The notes below the pieces were generated by a model. It searched no databases. It was not told where the DNA came from and worked only from the letters and a program-made list of their open reading frames with translations. The position numbers were made by a program, and so were the translations under genes. Positions 33,358-45,258 of a DNA stretch of 64,000 nucleotides are shown one piece after another. Position 1 is the first letter of the stretch, and the number at the start of each line of letters is the position of its first letter. The DNA lies in the NCBI GenBank assembly GCA_001414485.1, contig LLEY01000112.1, forward strand, positions 1 to 64,000. Direction: 5' to 3'. The stretch comes from Calycina herbarum. Its lineage: Eukaryota > Ascomycota > Leotiomycetes > Helotiales > Pezizellaceae.

Positions 33358-34751
33358 ATGACACTAGCTTCCTTTACAAACGGATCAACAGAAAAGGGTA
33401 GCTACCGTCGACGCAGTACTTGGCTTCCAAAAAGGAGACTCTCTTGCTTTAGACTGATGGGAAAGACGGAGATGCCAGCGGGAAAAAAAAGTATTAAAAG
33501 CACCTCCGACGACTCATTGACCTTGGATAATACCGCCATTCCCAAATTGGAACTCGACGACGATTTCGAAATGGGGAACATGCACAGCGAAACGCTGGAG
33601 GAGGACCCGGAAGAGAGGGAAGGAAATGGAGGGGAAGGGGGAGAGGGGTCTGAGTCGCATTATGGCCCTTTTCGAGGTCGTGATAGCAGAACACTCTACC
33701 ACCAACCACGGAGTGACCAAGATACGTTGTAAGTCGTCAAAAACCAATCCTTCAAATCCAATTGGCAAATATACTAACTTTTCAATACAGAAACTCCACC
33801 CAATCCCTCTACGATTCAGACATCACATACTTCATGATCCACGGCCGCCGCTACTGCAAAGACTACTACATGCCCAACGACGAAGACGAACAAACCCGCA
33901 CCCAAATCCTCCACACAGTCTACCTCTACCTCCTCGACCAAAAACTCACCACCATCCAGCTCTCCTCCCCCACCAAAATCCTCGACGTCGGCACCGGAAC
34001 AGGCGAATGGGCCATGGCGATGGGCGACGAATTCCCAGAAGCGGAAATAATAGGTATCGACATTGCCAAAATCCAACCTAGTGCCGTTCCCCTAAACGTA
34101 TTCTTCGAAATCGATGATGCGGAAGAGGAGGGAGGGTGGACGTGGCCCGATAATGAGTTTGATCTTGTGCATTTTAGGACTATGGCAGGGGCGTTTAGGA
34201 GTTGGGATGAGATGTATAAACAAGCTTTTAAACATCTGAAGCCGGGGGGTTGGATTGAGGTGATTGATTTTGACAATCATAAGAAGCTATTCTCTTATTT
34301 TGATAAAGCTTCTGGGGTTTTGAGATGGGCAGCAGCCATCACGGAAGCAGCACGCATCTCAGGTCGCGATCGTACGGGAAAACATTTGGAGCCCGAACGA
34401 CTGGAGGCTTTGGGATTTGTGGATGTCAGCGCCCAGACGAGATTGTTACCCCTTGGGATTTGGCCCGAGGATCCGGAGGCAAAACAGATTGGCAAACATA
34501 ATCTTGTTGTGCAATTGAGTGGACTGGAAGCTGTGTGTTTGCGCCCGCTTACTGAGGTTCTGGGGTGGGATCCGATCGAGGTTCGCAGGATATGTCAGGT
34601 GGTTAATGAGTCTTTCCGCGATCTGGCGCTGGATCCTGTTAAGGGGCAGGGATTGGGTATTGGAGTGAGGATTATGACGGGGAGGAAACCCGGGGGAGAT
34701 GAGGGGGAGGGGTCGAATGATTCTACGCCTGTTAATGGACTTGCTTCTTAG
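33358..34751 (+). CDS. LaeA-like class I SAM-dependent methyltransferase (2 exons)
   Basis: Exons 33358-33728 and 33791-34751 give 443 aa. The 62-nt intron has GTAAGT, TACTAAC and ACAG. Residues 1-123 are a disordered acidic head (EEDPEEREGNGGEGGEGSE), and a later ATG at 33457 could also be the start. The conserved part begins NSTQSLYDSDITYFMIHGRRYC. SAM-binding motif I is KILDVGTGTGEWAMAM, with the acidic residue of motif II in EIIGIDIAKIQP, then FDLVHFRTMAGAFRSWDEM and LKPGGWIEVIDFDN. This matches the fungal family around LaeA/TAM-domain methyltransferases, many of which affect secondary metabolism or modify unknown substrates. No biosynthetic cluster genes lie next to it, so a cluster role is not supported. 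Confidence 0.88.
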
Positions 34752-37700
34752 AGCATCATGGGGGACTAGGACCTTTGGGTTGGAGTTTATGGCGTTTATT
34801 GGAGGCGGGCGGGGTAGCCGATAGGCGTTGGCGACATGGCATTTGAGATGTTTTCTCATGCTGCATGTGGCATTTCTTTCTCTTCCTCTCCCTCCTCGTT
34901 CATTTCTTTTCTTGGTCCGAGCCCTTGTTTCTCAATGGTCTGCTCCTCTCGCCTCACGAATTTCACGATAACGAGTTTGGCGGCGTTTTGATTTCGGGAG
35001 GAGGGTGGCACTCTTGAAGCTCTTAAAAAGTTTCCCTATTCACGAATCCTTAACGATGTTCATGACGGAATTGAGAAAGAGGCTTGGTGGATTGATAGAT
35101 TGATGGGCGCTTGAAGGTTGTGGGGAGGTGACAAGGTGGGAAGTTGGAACAAGGAACGACGAGAATATGCTCTCGTCTTGATGGATATACCCAAAAAATT
35201 TTATACTTTTGTTTATACGTTTATGGTTGTGGAAAGTGTGTTTATTACCCCTGAAGACAGATTTACATAGGCAATTATACCTTGTTAAAACTGTACTGTG
35301 GCAGTTTTTACTGTGCTAAATTAGTTGATCTTGACCACGATTGGTTGAAGGCTGGGGTAACATACTGTGTCATGAAATGAGAGGCTCTTCTTGTGGAGAG
35401 GAGGAGGGTGGGCAAAGAGTGGTTAGCAAAAAACCAGCTTGCTCTTTCCTCTTCCGACATTCAAGCTTGACATTTACCTAGCCAATTAAAACATCCAACC
35501 CAAAGAACCCCAAAAAGTCCTCTCCCTGAGTCTTCTCTTAGGAGCTCCTTACTCAGCGCCAAAAATTCTCGACACCATGATTTGGCTTGGTGGCAACAGG
35601 GCTCCCAAAAACTCTATGGTCTCACAACTATTCCGCGCGAGTCTGGCAAGAATCAACTTGGAAGAAGGAAGAACCCTAGCTTTCATACTGAATTTCTCAA
35701 TTGTGTTGATCAGGTACCTAGAATTTAGGGGGGTAAAATGAGATTCTGCTGTCGAAAAAATTGTCGCTGTCGAAACCTTTTCTTCTTCACATATAAAAAT
35801 AAGGTATGATGGTGTTACGGAGTATATATCACAAACTTATCTTCGAAGCCTCGATTCCTCGAGTTTCATCTCCTTTCTCTGTGATGGACTAACATTTTCC
35901 AACGTCTCCAACCATTACTTCCCAACGTCTCTAACAGAATCCACCAAGTTCATTACTTGGTTTTTAACCAGTACTTTTTAACGTCTCTAACAGGAGCAGT
36001 ATTTATCGTCGGCTTAAAGCTTCGAGTGTGATCTTTAATAAATCCTTTGGTGAGGGGTTTGAATGGATGGATATTTTCCGAGTATATCTCGTTAGAGCTT
36101 GTGGGGTTGTAGACGCTTTCTTGATAGCTGACCATTTCCACTTTTGTATTTTAGGTGGCTTTCTGATGGTCTAGGGATGTTAGTATGGCTTCACATCCTT
36201 GAATCCTTGGATCTTTGAATCGATTATGGCGCTTGGAATTGGCATCAAACATCCCATGGTTCCCCTAGAAAAATTTAGTAAGAAATACGAGGAGCCGCGG
36301 CGTCTAGGTATGAGTATAAAGATAACATAACAGATCCTCAGAACCATCCTACTGCTTTCGTGCTCATAGTCAAGTTGGTCTAAAACATGTTGCCAATTCA
36401 CCTTGGGGAGAAGGCATGTATGTTTCGATCGGAATTTTGTAACTAGCCAGGCCAAGTAGATATCCTTAAACCTGGGGATGTAAAAATAAGTTCTTGTTGT
36501 CGAAAGAGGCGGTAGCGTCGAAAGATTCATCGATCTGCGTTGAGGGAGGGGGAGTGAGGGGGGATTGTCTCACTAGATTGCAACTCGCGGTTATTGCTCT
36601 TCCTGGTAATTTGCGACGACTAGCTTAGTTGACTTGCTGCATTTCCGGACGCAATGTTTCTTTTTGTGTCGCTCATGATGTGGAGTTGAACAATGTATTG
36701 AAAGTTTGAAACACTGTGTTCATGTTTTGTAAGTTGGCCTTTCGAATATCAGTAATTTGGGCTCCAATTGGTGATGAATATGATGTTTGCTATTTATACT
36801 TTATGACAATGAAGTCATACTCTCATTCAAGTCTCAACTGTTTCACGGGATGGAGATGAGATGAAGGTCTATGCATGTTTTTGGCTCCTGTTGAAATTGA
36901 AGATGTCGTGTTATCATTCACTCAACTACATCTGCTAAAGAACAATATACGAAAACATCTTGGAGAAGATAATTGATTCTTCATGATCGGGGTGAAATAT
37001 TTTAAACTATTAGAAGAATCTTCTTGTTGTTTCAAAGATCTTATTATCGTTAATTTGATTATCCCAGAGCGACTTGTATCATTATATTATTTGAGCAGTT
37101 TTCGGTAAAATGGTAGAATAATAAGTACTTGCAGAAAGAAGCTTGTCTCAATCTAAGCACTGAAGTACTTGTGATACCGTAGAGATCATCAAGACAAGAA
37201 GCAACCCTGAAGGAAGCTACCAAAGCAGATGATAGTGAAGTTTGACATCAGAGTCCTTGTGAGTGGTGTTCTATTCAAAGTTGAGATCACAGTGCGAGAC
37301 CTACAATAAAACGACCTCCGAGTCTCTCAGAGAAGCTTGCTCCTCTTTCAACAATCTTCTCACTTCGAATTTCCTCTTTCATAAATATCTCATCTACTCC
37401 TGAAATCTAGCTTCAGCGTTCAGCCAGATAACAGACGACGATTACTCCATTGCGTGTCCTTCGTCAGCGCCTTCAAACACCAGACTTGCTTGTTTATTCT
37501 CCGATTTTACTTTTGTTCTGTGCTTTCCGCTTTGAAGATGAGGAAAGAGACTTTATAAAGAACTGCCCTGTTGAAGAAAAGATCCTTCTACTGTCGTTCA
37601 AGTATCTGCTGTCGAAAACTTGAACTTCTGCAAATTTTAAGAATCACAATCTCTCATAGTTTCCATCTGCTCTAACCCCCGCACAGGGTTTCCCCAATAT

Positions 37701-38908
37701 CCACTCTATAAACTTTATAGAAACCACCATCAAGGGGCCAAAATAGCTAAATTCCAGAGTTGAAAAATAGCATTCCTTCTACAAATCCTTGACTCTACTC
37801 GTAACCAAGAGTTTACGCAATTTATAAACCTCAAATCTTCCCACATTCCCACGAACCTTGCTATTTCTCTATCATTTTTAGACTCGTGGAATTCCTCTTC
37901 TCTCAGGTATATTCTTTATTTAAAAAAGACTAATACACTAATGCTTCCGAAAAGACCAGCTTAAAATTGGAACCCCAAGCCACGCTCGGGAAAGACATTA
38001 AAGGTGGCAGTAAATACACCAAGTTCGCACCTACCACCGTTGTTCCAACCTTCTAGAGTAATTCAAATAAATTATCCTACGCACTTGGAACAATTTAGGA
38101 CTATTAACCTAGGTATTTCGGAACAACGAATTTCTAAAATAGTACTAAAAAGTTCGAACAGCAGGTAAAATATCTACTACCACTTTTAACGTCCACCGCG
38201 AGCCACGGTTTTCTAATGTTTCGCTAAAACGAGGGATGATGAAGTATGAACTTTTGTGTGCTGGCATCTGCAGCAATAAGATGGTTTTCGACTCTGAAAG
38301 ATATCGCAGAAGTGTTGCTAGCTAAACCTAGCACTGCGACTGCTGTAACGAAATTTCTAGAAGGTAGACCACAGAGTCTGATTCAAGTCATGGTTTTCAA
38401 GAAGACCCTCTACTCAGGCGCACAGAAATATAGGAGCCAGCATAGATCGCGAAAGAAAAGAGGCTGGGAGCTTAAATAGCAAAAGAGTTGCGAGAGTTTT
38501 AACACAAGAAGGACACACACAACAAGGACACACAACAACGTCCGAGATCACAAATCTTCTCAGAGCTTACCCCCAAAAGTGGCGTCAGCGTAATCGAAAT
38601 AGTAGCGTACCTTTCATCACGCCCGATTGGCCCAAGGGCGGTAGCCTTCTCGTATACGCTCACTAGGATTTTGGGTTTGTAAAAAACAATGTTTTGCTGT
38701 CGTACACCTTCTTACCATCGAAAAATTCTCTATCTGTCATTTCACCTCTAAAAATAACTCAAAACTCGAGTCCTACACTTTTGATTTTTACACAACTACT
38801 CAGGAACTCAAGGGATTTCTTCAACTTTCAAAGCTACCACGCTTTCAAGTGACTCCGCAAGAGGCCTTTTTTGCCGTATTAAAATACATCAATCTTATTT
38901 ACAATATA
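34752..38908. other. 4.2-kb stretch without a convincing gene
   Basis: Weak candidates only: a 54-codon plus-strand frame at 35577-35741 with a good start context (CACCATGA), a 116-codon minus-strand frame at 36180-36530 (MNLSTLPPLSTTRTYF..) and a 77-codon plus-strand frame at 38246-38479 just after the MITE. None has a domain. TGTCGAAA occurs repeatedly (35.74, 36.50, 37.61 kb) and AACGTCTC(C/T)AAC about 35.90-35.99 kb. The MITE at 37985 is the only certain item. Confidence 0.4.
37985..38202. mobile_element. MITE-like element, 218 bp, 5-bp target duplication
   Basis: The left end CTCGGGAAAGACATTAAAGG, then TGGCAGTAAATA, matches the reverse complement of the right end CTCGCGGTGGACGTTAAAAG, then TGGTAGTAGATA. 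Flanks are CCACG at 37980-37984 and 38203-38207. The interior carries GTTGTTCCAACCTTCTAG and GGAACAATTTAGG, shared with copies at 56895 and 59733. Confidence 0.8.
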
Positions 38909-41068
38909 CTAAACAAGAACAATCATCTTTCGCAAAGTCAAATCGTTGAGATATGAAAAGCTCCCGCTGTTATATTGCTTTACCTTCTCTCTCTCCTTCC
39001 GTTTTTCCTTGTTCTTGAATTTATATTTCCAAACTCCAACCCGTCCAAAGGCGCCCGTATAACCCCCCGATGGCGCAACAGTCAAGCCCAAGACCTCCAT
39101 CCCTCGGCCGTTCCAGGAGCCCGCCGCAATAGGTAAAAACAACTCGGGAGACCTGGTCTGGTCAACATACTCACCCTCATAACTTGACGCAATGCTATCA
39201 TGACTTCCAGGCCAGTCACCGAAGTGGTAGCTCCATTCTCTCGAAGCCATCTCTTCGAATCGTCTTCTCTGCATTATCACGGGAATACAGGAAACCTGAA
39301 GACTGAGGCGCTCCGCTGCACCATTTTCTTTGCCATCCGTAGTAGGTAAGATGTTCTCTCCAACGCGAACGTGGCAAATGGGGTTCATGAAGTAACCTTG
39401 GTGGGGATCATCTTCTGGCCGTTCGACACCGCTAGTTACAGCTACCCATGACCATGTCGGCGAAAGACCAGATAAATGCCATGGTAGAGCCGCACGGCGT
39501 GGCCGTTGCCATAAAATCTCCTTCCATAGAAAAGGCGAGCGATCTTGTTCCAACCCATCCGTTTCTGGAATGCCAAGATTACTCCTGAGAAAGCCGAGAG
39601 CCTGTCAGACCTGTCACTCAAGGCGCTTCGTGTGAAGGACTCAGCTATCTTACGCCATATGTTGAGAAGTGTTTGGTCCCTTTCCCCCGAGGTCTCAGCC
39701 AAAAGGGCCCCGTGGGTCATATAGTCGAAGAAGTGATTGTTTAAATTGAATGCATCCGCGTGGTTTTGTTTGACGGTGGCATCATATTCGTCATGGACTT
39801 CCGTTCGACATTGCCAGATCAAATACGGACCAAAACTAATCGTCCTGGGGGGCAATAGTCGTTCTTGCACCACCCAACCACGTGTGTGAAGGGGCCAAGT
39901 GTCAACTGAGGTATCGTATTTCGTTTTGGGCGCACGTAACCCACGAAAACAGGAGAACCATCCTTGGCGCGGAAGAGGAAGCAGAGAGTATACAACAACG
40001 GATCTCTCTGTGCATAGAGTCCATCATTGCTGCTCGCCGCTCCAAGTGCAGCAATCGAGATGAAGGAATTTTGATATATGTCGTACATAGCGGCAATCTC
40101 TCGACTCGAATCTTCTACGGAGTCTTGGATGATACAGAGCGAGTCTACCCATAGCCATTTGAGCCCAATCTTCCGAGTAAAGTAGATTGCACTTTGAATG
40201 GTCTTCGGGAATCTTTCAATGGAAATTCCGGACCTGCACTCTTCTTCTGAATGCGCTTCTAGCGTAAACGTTGGATCGATTCCCCACCGATAACTCAATA
40301 CGGCATTTTGAATATCTGTTGGCATACCGCGAGTTGAGACAAGCCGTACTTGATCAATATTCTCTGTATAAGTAACATTGATCAGTCTTTGCGGCAGAAG
40401 TGAAGTCTTCCCTTGCCGGCACTTGGTATGTGACATAGTACACTCTGAAATCCATCCCTTCATGAGGGACCTTGCAGCTTCAGACATAGTTGAGATATGC
40501 TTGGAAGATGTGGGTGACACAAAGTCAGGAAGTTCAGGTCAGATTGCCTGGCCATCACGATCATAGTCTTGATTTTTCCCCCACTTTCAGTTGAACTGCC
40601 CGTCCATTCACAAGTACGGTTTCGAGTAGTGGTTGTCCTGGGCCGAGGCCCTTTGTACAACCAGATTGGGAGTTAGCTCTTCGCTGGTAGCCTCAATAAG
40701 CACAGGTAGTCCCAATTCTATATAGCTGGGAGTGATATCCTTTCCGTGAAGGTGTCTGTCGTCAAAGCTGTGCTAGAAAATGGTACACAGGTGGCAACCA
40801 TCTAGATACGATTGTTCCAATTGTCGACAGTCTTCGTAGTGGTGGAAGGATTGTTCAGGCGCCTTTCCCACCTTTTCATGGTTTTGAAGGCCATCCCAGA
40901 AGACTTCCTTCAGCCATGATCGAATGGGTCGCATTTACCACAAATAATGGAGTTATAGATCACACCATTATCTGGCGGAGGAATCTCATCTTGTGCAGGA
41001 TGAGGAACGAATTCGGTGTACCATGCCCGAGGCCTTCGAGCTTGGGGAAAGAAAACTGGAGGGTGCAT
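38909..41068 (-). pseudogene. HET-domain (heterokaryon incompatibility) gene, heavily decayed
   Basis: The ATG at 41068 opens MHPPVFFPQARRPRAWYT..., but continuity is lost by a frameshift near 40925. A piece EVFWDGLQNHEK..YEDCRQLEQSYLDGCHLCTIF then meets TAG at 40775-40773, where HET proteins often have Trp, and TGA at 40610-40608. The HET core is readable at 40520-39860: LINVTYTENIDQVRLVS, AVLSYRWG, FPKTIQSAIYFTRKIGLKWL, WVDSLCIIQDS, DIYQNSFISIAA. A frameshift near 39870 leads to TRGWVVQERLLPPRTISFG, and another near 39550 to LWKEILWQRP..SWVAV. The last frame ends at 38909. The domain order and motifs are standard for HET; the breaks make a functional product unlikely. Some frameshifts could be sequence error, the stops less so. 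Confidence 0.85.
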
Positions 41069-41797
41069 TGCTTGTCAATCTAATAATTGACTCCATACAA
41101 ATGCTGTTACTTGTACAACCCCAACCATGAAGGCTGTACTTGGAGAACAGCTAAAAATAGAAACATGCCAGGCTGATAACAACAAGCTCACGTGCGAGTC
41201 TTTCTCAGCCTCGCATGACTCTGCATTGTCACCATTCACATCCACGTCATTTTTAAATTACACTCCACAGAATACAGAAAAACAATAACACGAAGACTCA
41301 CCTATCACAGTCCTCGCACCCTTTGCACCACCAAGACTCGTTTGCTTTCTCCGACAACCCAGTGTTCCGATTAGGAAAGTAGGTGAATGCAATCCAACGG
41401 GCGCATGTGTTGAAGTGCATATCATGAGGCGAGAAGGTGTGAGTGAGATAGGCTTGAGACAATCAGCCAGTCCAGCTACACTGCAGAAACAACCACCCGA
41501 GGAAAGCAAGGCAGAAGAACGAAAAGAAGCAAGCACGCAAGCGAAACGAACAGACAAACAAATCGAGGAGATTAACAGAAAAAAAGCCTCGCGGGAATAA
41601 AAAAAAAGAGACGCGAGAAGCTGAACTTGAACTGCCCTTCGCTTCCCGAGAGCTTGCCAGTCCTTGTTTCACCCGCTCTCTCTCCCCCTCCATTCCCCCA
41701 CAACCCGAACTCCTCTTATCTAGAAACGACACCCCGCCTTGCGACAATAAGAGAAGCCATCTCGAGTTGAAGAAACCACCCCCAACGGACAGACGGC
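41069..41797. other. Rab gene promoter and leader; no supported gene
   Basis: Divergent spacer between the HET pseudogene and the Rab gene. A 61-codon Lys/Glu-rich plus-strand frame at 41415-41600 is not convincing. Confidence 0.45.
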
Positions 41798-42980
41798 ATG
41801 GCGCAGTCGTTGGAAGCCAAGATCGTGGTCCTCGGCGCCCAGGTGTGTATTTACTGATGCGTACAAGTCCCTTAATAGAATACAGCTCAACTGTTTTACA
41901 GGGAGTCGGCAAGACGAGTTTGTTGTTGCGATATATCAAGAACCAGTTTTCGCCCGGGACAACCACATCCACAGTGGGAGCAAGCTTCCTAACCAAGAGG
42001 GTGGTGGATGATGAAAGTGACACGGTTGTACGACTGCAGATATGGGATACCGCGGGGCAGGAACGTTTCCGGTATGTGTTACCTTCCCACCCCAACCTGT
42101 TTTTAGGTCACTCCCTCGCGACTTCCTCTTTCATTCCCAAACCATGATCTCCAGATCTCCAGATCTCCAGATCTCCACACAGGATCTTCAAACTCGGGGT
42201 CTTGGCTAACAAGATTTATCAAACAGCTCCATATCACGACTCTACTACCGCGGAGCAAACGCCTGCATCCTATGCTACAGCATCACAGACCTAACCTCCT
42301 TCGAGGAGATGGGCGTTTGGCTCACCGAACTACGTCGTAACCTCCCTCCCGATATCATCCTCCACGTCGTAGGCACGAAAGCCGATCTCGTCGCCCGAGA
42401 CCCTTCCTCGCGCGAAGTTCCCTTTGAGCGGTGTATCGCCTATGTTGCGGACAATCTCGCTCCCGGCATGTCCTCGACACCTCCGGCTACAGCAACACCA
42501 GGAGGTATGGGCACAGGTGCGGGGATACTAGATGGCGAATATGGAGGGAGAGCGGGAGGGTACAGACCTTTCTTTAACGCTGCTGCGGGGAGAGATCCTT
42601 TAGATGGTGCTAGGAGTCCTAGTTCAAAAAGAAGTAGTGGGTTCTGGGGACAAGAGGTTGGATGGGATTGCTGTCACGAAGTGAGTGCTGAGAGTGGCGA
42701 GGGTGTCGAGGAGGTATTTAGGGTCATTACGAGGAAACTGGTCGAGCAAAATCGGATGATGAGCCAGCAGCTCCTCAGTGCTACACAAACACCAGGCGGA
42801 ACGCCGCTGGATGCTGGTGGGCCCGGAGAAGGTAGTGGAGGTTATTTTGACAGACCAGGTGGGAGTTTTAGGGTAGGGAGAGACAGAAGGAGTTGGTTTG
42901 GAGTGCCCGTGGAAAACTACATTGATGCAGGACCTCAGAACGGACAGCCCGAGGTGAAGACGCGGAGGAAGTGTTGTTGA
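41798..42980 (+). CDS. Rab-family small GTPase with a long insert (3 exons)
   Basis: Exons 41798-41842, 41902-42071 and 42227-42980 give 322 aa, over 100 residues longer than a usual Rab. P-loop GAQGVGKTS is split by the first intron. Switch I region has [10 protein letters not shown], then [10 protein letters not shown] (split by the second intron), G4 GTKAD and G5 SAESGEG. About 80 Gly/Ala/Pro-rich residues (from PPATATPGG to [10 protein letters not shown]) are inserted between G4 and G5. The C-terminal tail is Gly-rich and ends RKCC, a double-cysteine geranylgeranylation signal, so it is a membrane-attached vesicle-traffic GTPase. The second intron (155 nt) holds four copies of an 8-mer (AGATCTCC). 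Which Rab subfamily I cannot say; Rab5/21-like is possible from the WDTAGQE and YYRGA segments, but not decisive. Confidence 0.9.
42149..42176. repeat. tandem 8-mer in the second Rab intron
   Basis: AGATCTCC is repeated about three and a half to four times in a row inside the intron 42072-42226. Confidence 0.8.
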
Positions 42981-43318
42981 GATTTGTTGATCTGGATACC
43001 CATATTGGAGTTTGAAAGTTTGAAAGCTTGGGTCTCATTTTTGCGGCTGTATAATGATTGGAAACGGAGTTTGGTTCGGAAGGCATTTGGATTCGGAGTT
43101 GCACTGGAAATGGTAGAACTGCCTACAATATTTCTCCAAGGAAATTCTCACATATGTTTACCATTACTGCTGCGTGTTTCTGGCTTGACTCTGCCTTCCC
43201 CTCGATCTCGTGAAAATCATTTACAATCTTGCTTTGCTAAAAAGACGAGGAAACCCAATCTCAAATTATAGAAAACGCCGTATTGTGCCCAAATTTCACC
43301 ATACCAACCACAACCCAT
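42981..43318. other. shared 3' region of the convergent Rab and YKT6 genes
   Basis: The two genes end 338 bases apart, tail to tail. No further gene is seen. Confidence 0.6.
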
Positions 43319-44240
43319 CTACATAATAAGACAGCAGGAGTTTTGTTTCTTTGCTTGGGCTAAATTGAATGTTAGTTATGCTCCGACCCCTTTGCTTCCT
43401 CCAAGCCTAGAGAGGGATTACTCACTATAAAACATCTTGCTCTGAGCACTCAATCCATCACTCTTCGCCACCAAATCATCAATCTTCTCTCCTCTCTGCA
43501 GCACACTCTCAATCGTCTTGTGCAAAACAATCTTCGTATCATCCAGCTCTTTCTGGATCTTCATAATGCTATCGGCTTGCTGAGGATCCTGGTATTTCAC
43601 AATATAATCCTTGAGTTCGGGCATTGTAAGGGTAGGAGAGGAGTTGGCCCATTCGGTTCGGGGGTGGGAGGTGAGAAATTCGTCGACAACTTTGGACAGG
43701 AGTTGATGGGCAACCATGGATGGGTAGGCGTGGTCTGAGATGATGATACCGCATACTCCTTCGGTTCGTCCGTAGGCATGGAATGTGTAGTCTTGAGATT
43801 GGATGTTAGCTTTCGTTTTGGTATTGATCGAGCGCGGAAAGGTGGAAAGGCGGACCTTGTTCTTCGACTGATTGTCTCTGTCCTGGTTTCGTTCGTTCTG
43901 CCACCGTCTTGCTGAAAAGTGTCATGAACTCTCCGTAGCTAGAATTGGATTCTATCGTCAGCCTTTGGTCTCCCAAATTCAATTTCAGTTATCATTCCCC
44001 CCTCCTCCGAGACTCCTGGCCCCTCATCTGTTCCCTAATTTGTATTCGGATCGGATCGAAGAGTATGCGATGGACGTACTTGTTTTTAGTGAACCTAGAA
44101 TACGCGCTCAATTCCTTCTCAGCAACCAGCTCATGCGCCGGCTTAGCCTCGTTCTTGATGATCTATTGCGACGGAAATCAGCGGTCAGTCCAGTAAAGTC
44201 CGTTGCGCAAGGTCCTTACTCCGATGTAGTGCAACTTCAT
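43319..44240 (-). CDS. YKT6: YKT6, prenylated R-SNARE (5 exons)
   Basis: Exons 44240-44220, 44162-44080, 43938-43856, 43791-43426 and 43359-43319 give 197 aa, the normal length. Introns are 57, 141, 64 and 66 nt; the donor of the third is the unusual GTCCGC. The start MKLHYIG then IIKNEAKPAHELVAEKEL is the longin domain. The SNARE motif carries the zero-layer Arg in ESVLQRGEKIDDLVAKSDGL. The protein ends KKQNSCCLIM, a palmitoylated Cys plus farnesylated CAAX box. Ykt6 acts in ER-Golgi, intra-Golgi, vacuolar and autophagosome fusion and cycles between cytosol and membranes. It faces the Rab gene tail to tail. Confidence 0.96.
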
Positions 44241-45258
44241 GTTTGCGGATTCGGTGGTGTGTAGAGTGTGGGATTGATGGTGATTGTAGGTTGGAGGGGA
44301 AGCTGGAGTGGAGGTTTATGGTGGGGGCTTTGTTGTTACGAGTATGAAACTCGATTTGATGATTGCCTTGCGGTTTGATGTGAATGGTTGTCGTCACATG
44401 GGTTCGGATACGGAAAATCCTAACTCCGGGCCCTAAATGCTGGCAACTTCTTCCAAACACAAATGTGTTAAAGATTCTTTATTGATTGGCATCTCAGAGG
44501 AGATGTCCGCGAGCATTAGCAAGCCGGTTCCAACTTGGGGTTCTCTTGAGCTTTATTCGTGGGCTACCTTGGGGTGAAGGTTGTCCATCAAGGTCGACGC
44601 ACAATGTCTTTGCTACTTTACCTCATCAAAGTTTTCTTGATTCTTTTATTAGTGTTTACTTGTGTTTTATAATCTCGAGTAAGTGAGCGAACATACTAGT
44701 GGCAATATTCTTCTCTCAGATAGGAGTCTCTCGTCACCACGGAGTAGCCGAGTTGAAAAAGGAGAGAACGTTATCACAGAGTCGGCATTTGCTTCTTTTT
44801 CGGGAATCAATGTCAGTACGAAGAGGAAGTAAGAGGCGGAACTATCACCGCTATATCACTCTAAATCTTGCTGTATTTCTATTTTAGAAAGCAACTTGAG
44901 GTTTCTTCCGAACCGGGTAACGGGTATGCTGAGTTCGGACCGTGATAATCTTCCACGGAACGGGGATAATTCCGTACTTTTGACAACTTACACCCGCCCT
45001 TCGGCTTCCCACCTTGGTTAGCAACCCCACCTGCATCTGCATCTGCTATTGCAAAATATCTCCACCAACATCATACTAACCAAGTTTTGTGGATCACATA
45101 CAAATACCGTCTCTCCCGCCGGTAGTTGTGCTTCTTCATGCCAAATAGATAAGTGAATCGCTTCATTCTTCTGGTTGCTCTCTATCATCTCAGATTTCTC
45201 TTTCTCTTGTGTACTGTGTACAACGGACCCCTCATCTTCATTCTGTGTTGATATCACC
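44241..45258. other. promoter regions of YKT6 and the decarboxylase; no supported gene
   Basis: Short open frames only. TCTGCATCTGCATCTGC-type repeats near 45.03 kb are minor. Confidence 0.45.

Noticed and set aside
33358..34751. Secondary-metabolite cluster around the LaeA-like methyltransferase and the decarboxylase
   Set aside because: They are 10 kb apart with housekeeping and HET genes between, and no PKS, NRPS, P450 or transporter is present.
42149..42176. Repeated AGATCTCC as a possible operator
   Set aside because: It lies inside an intron and looks like slippage; nothing suggests binding.
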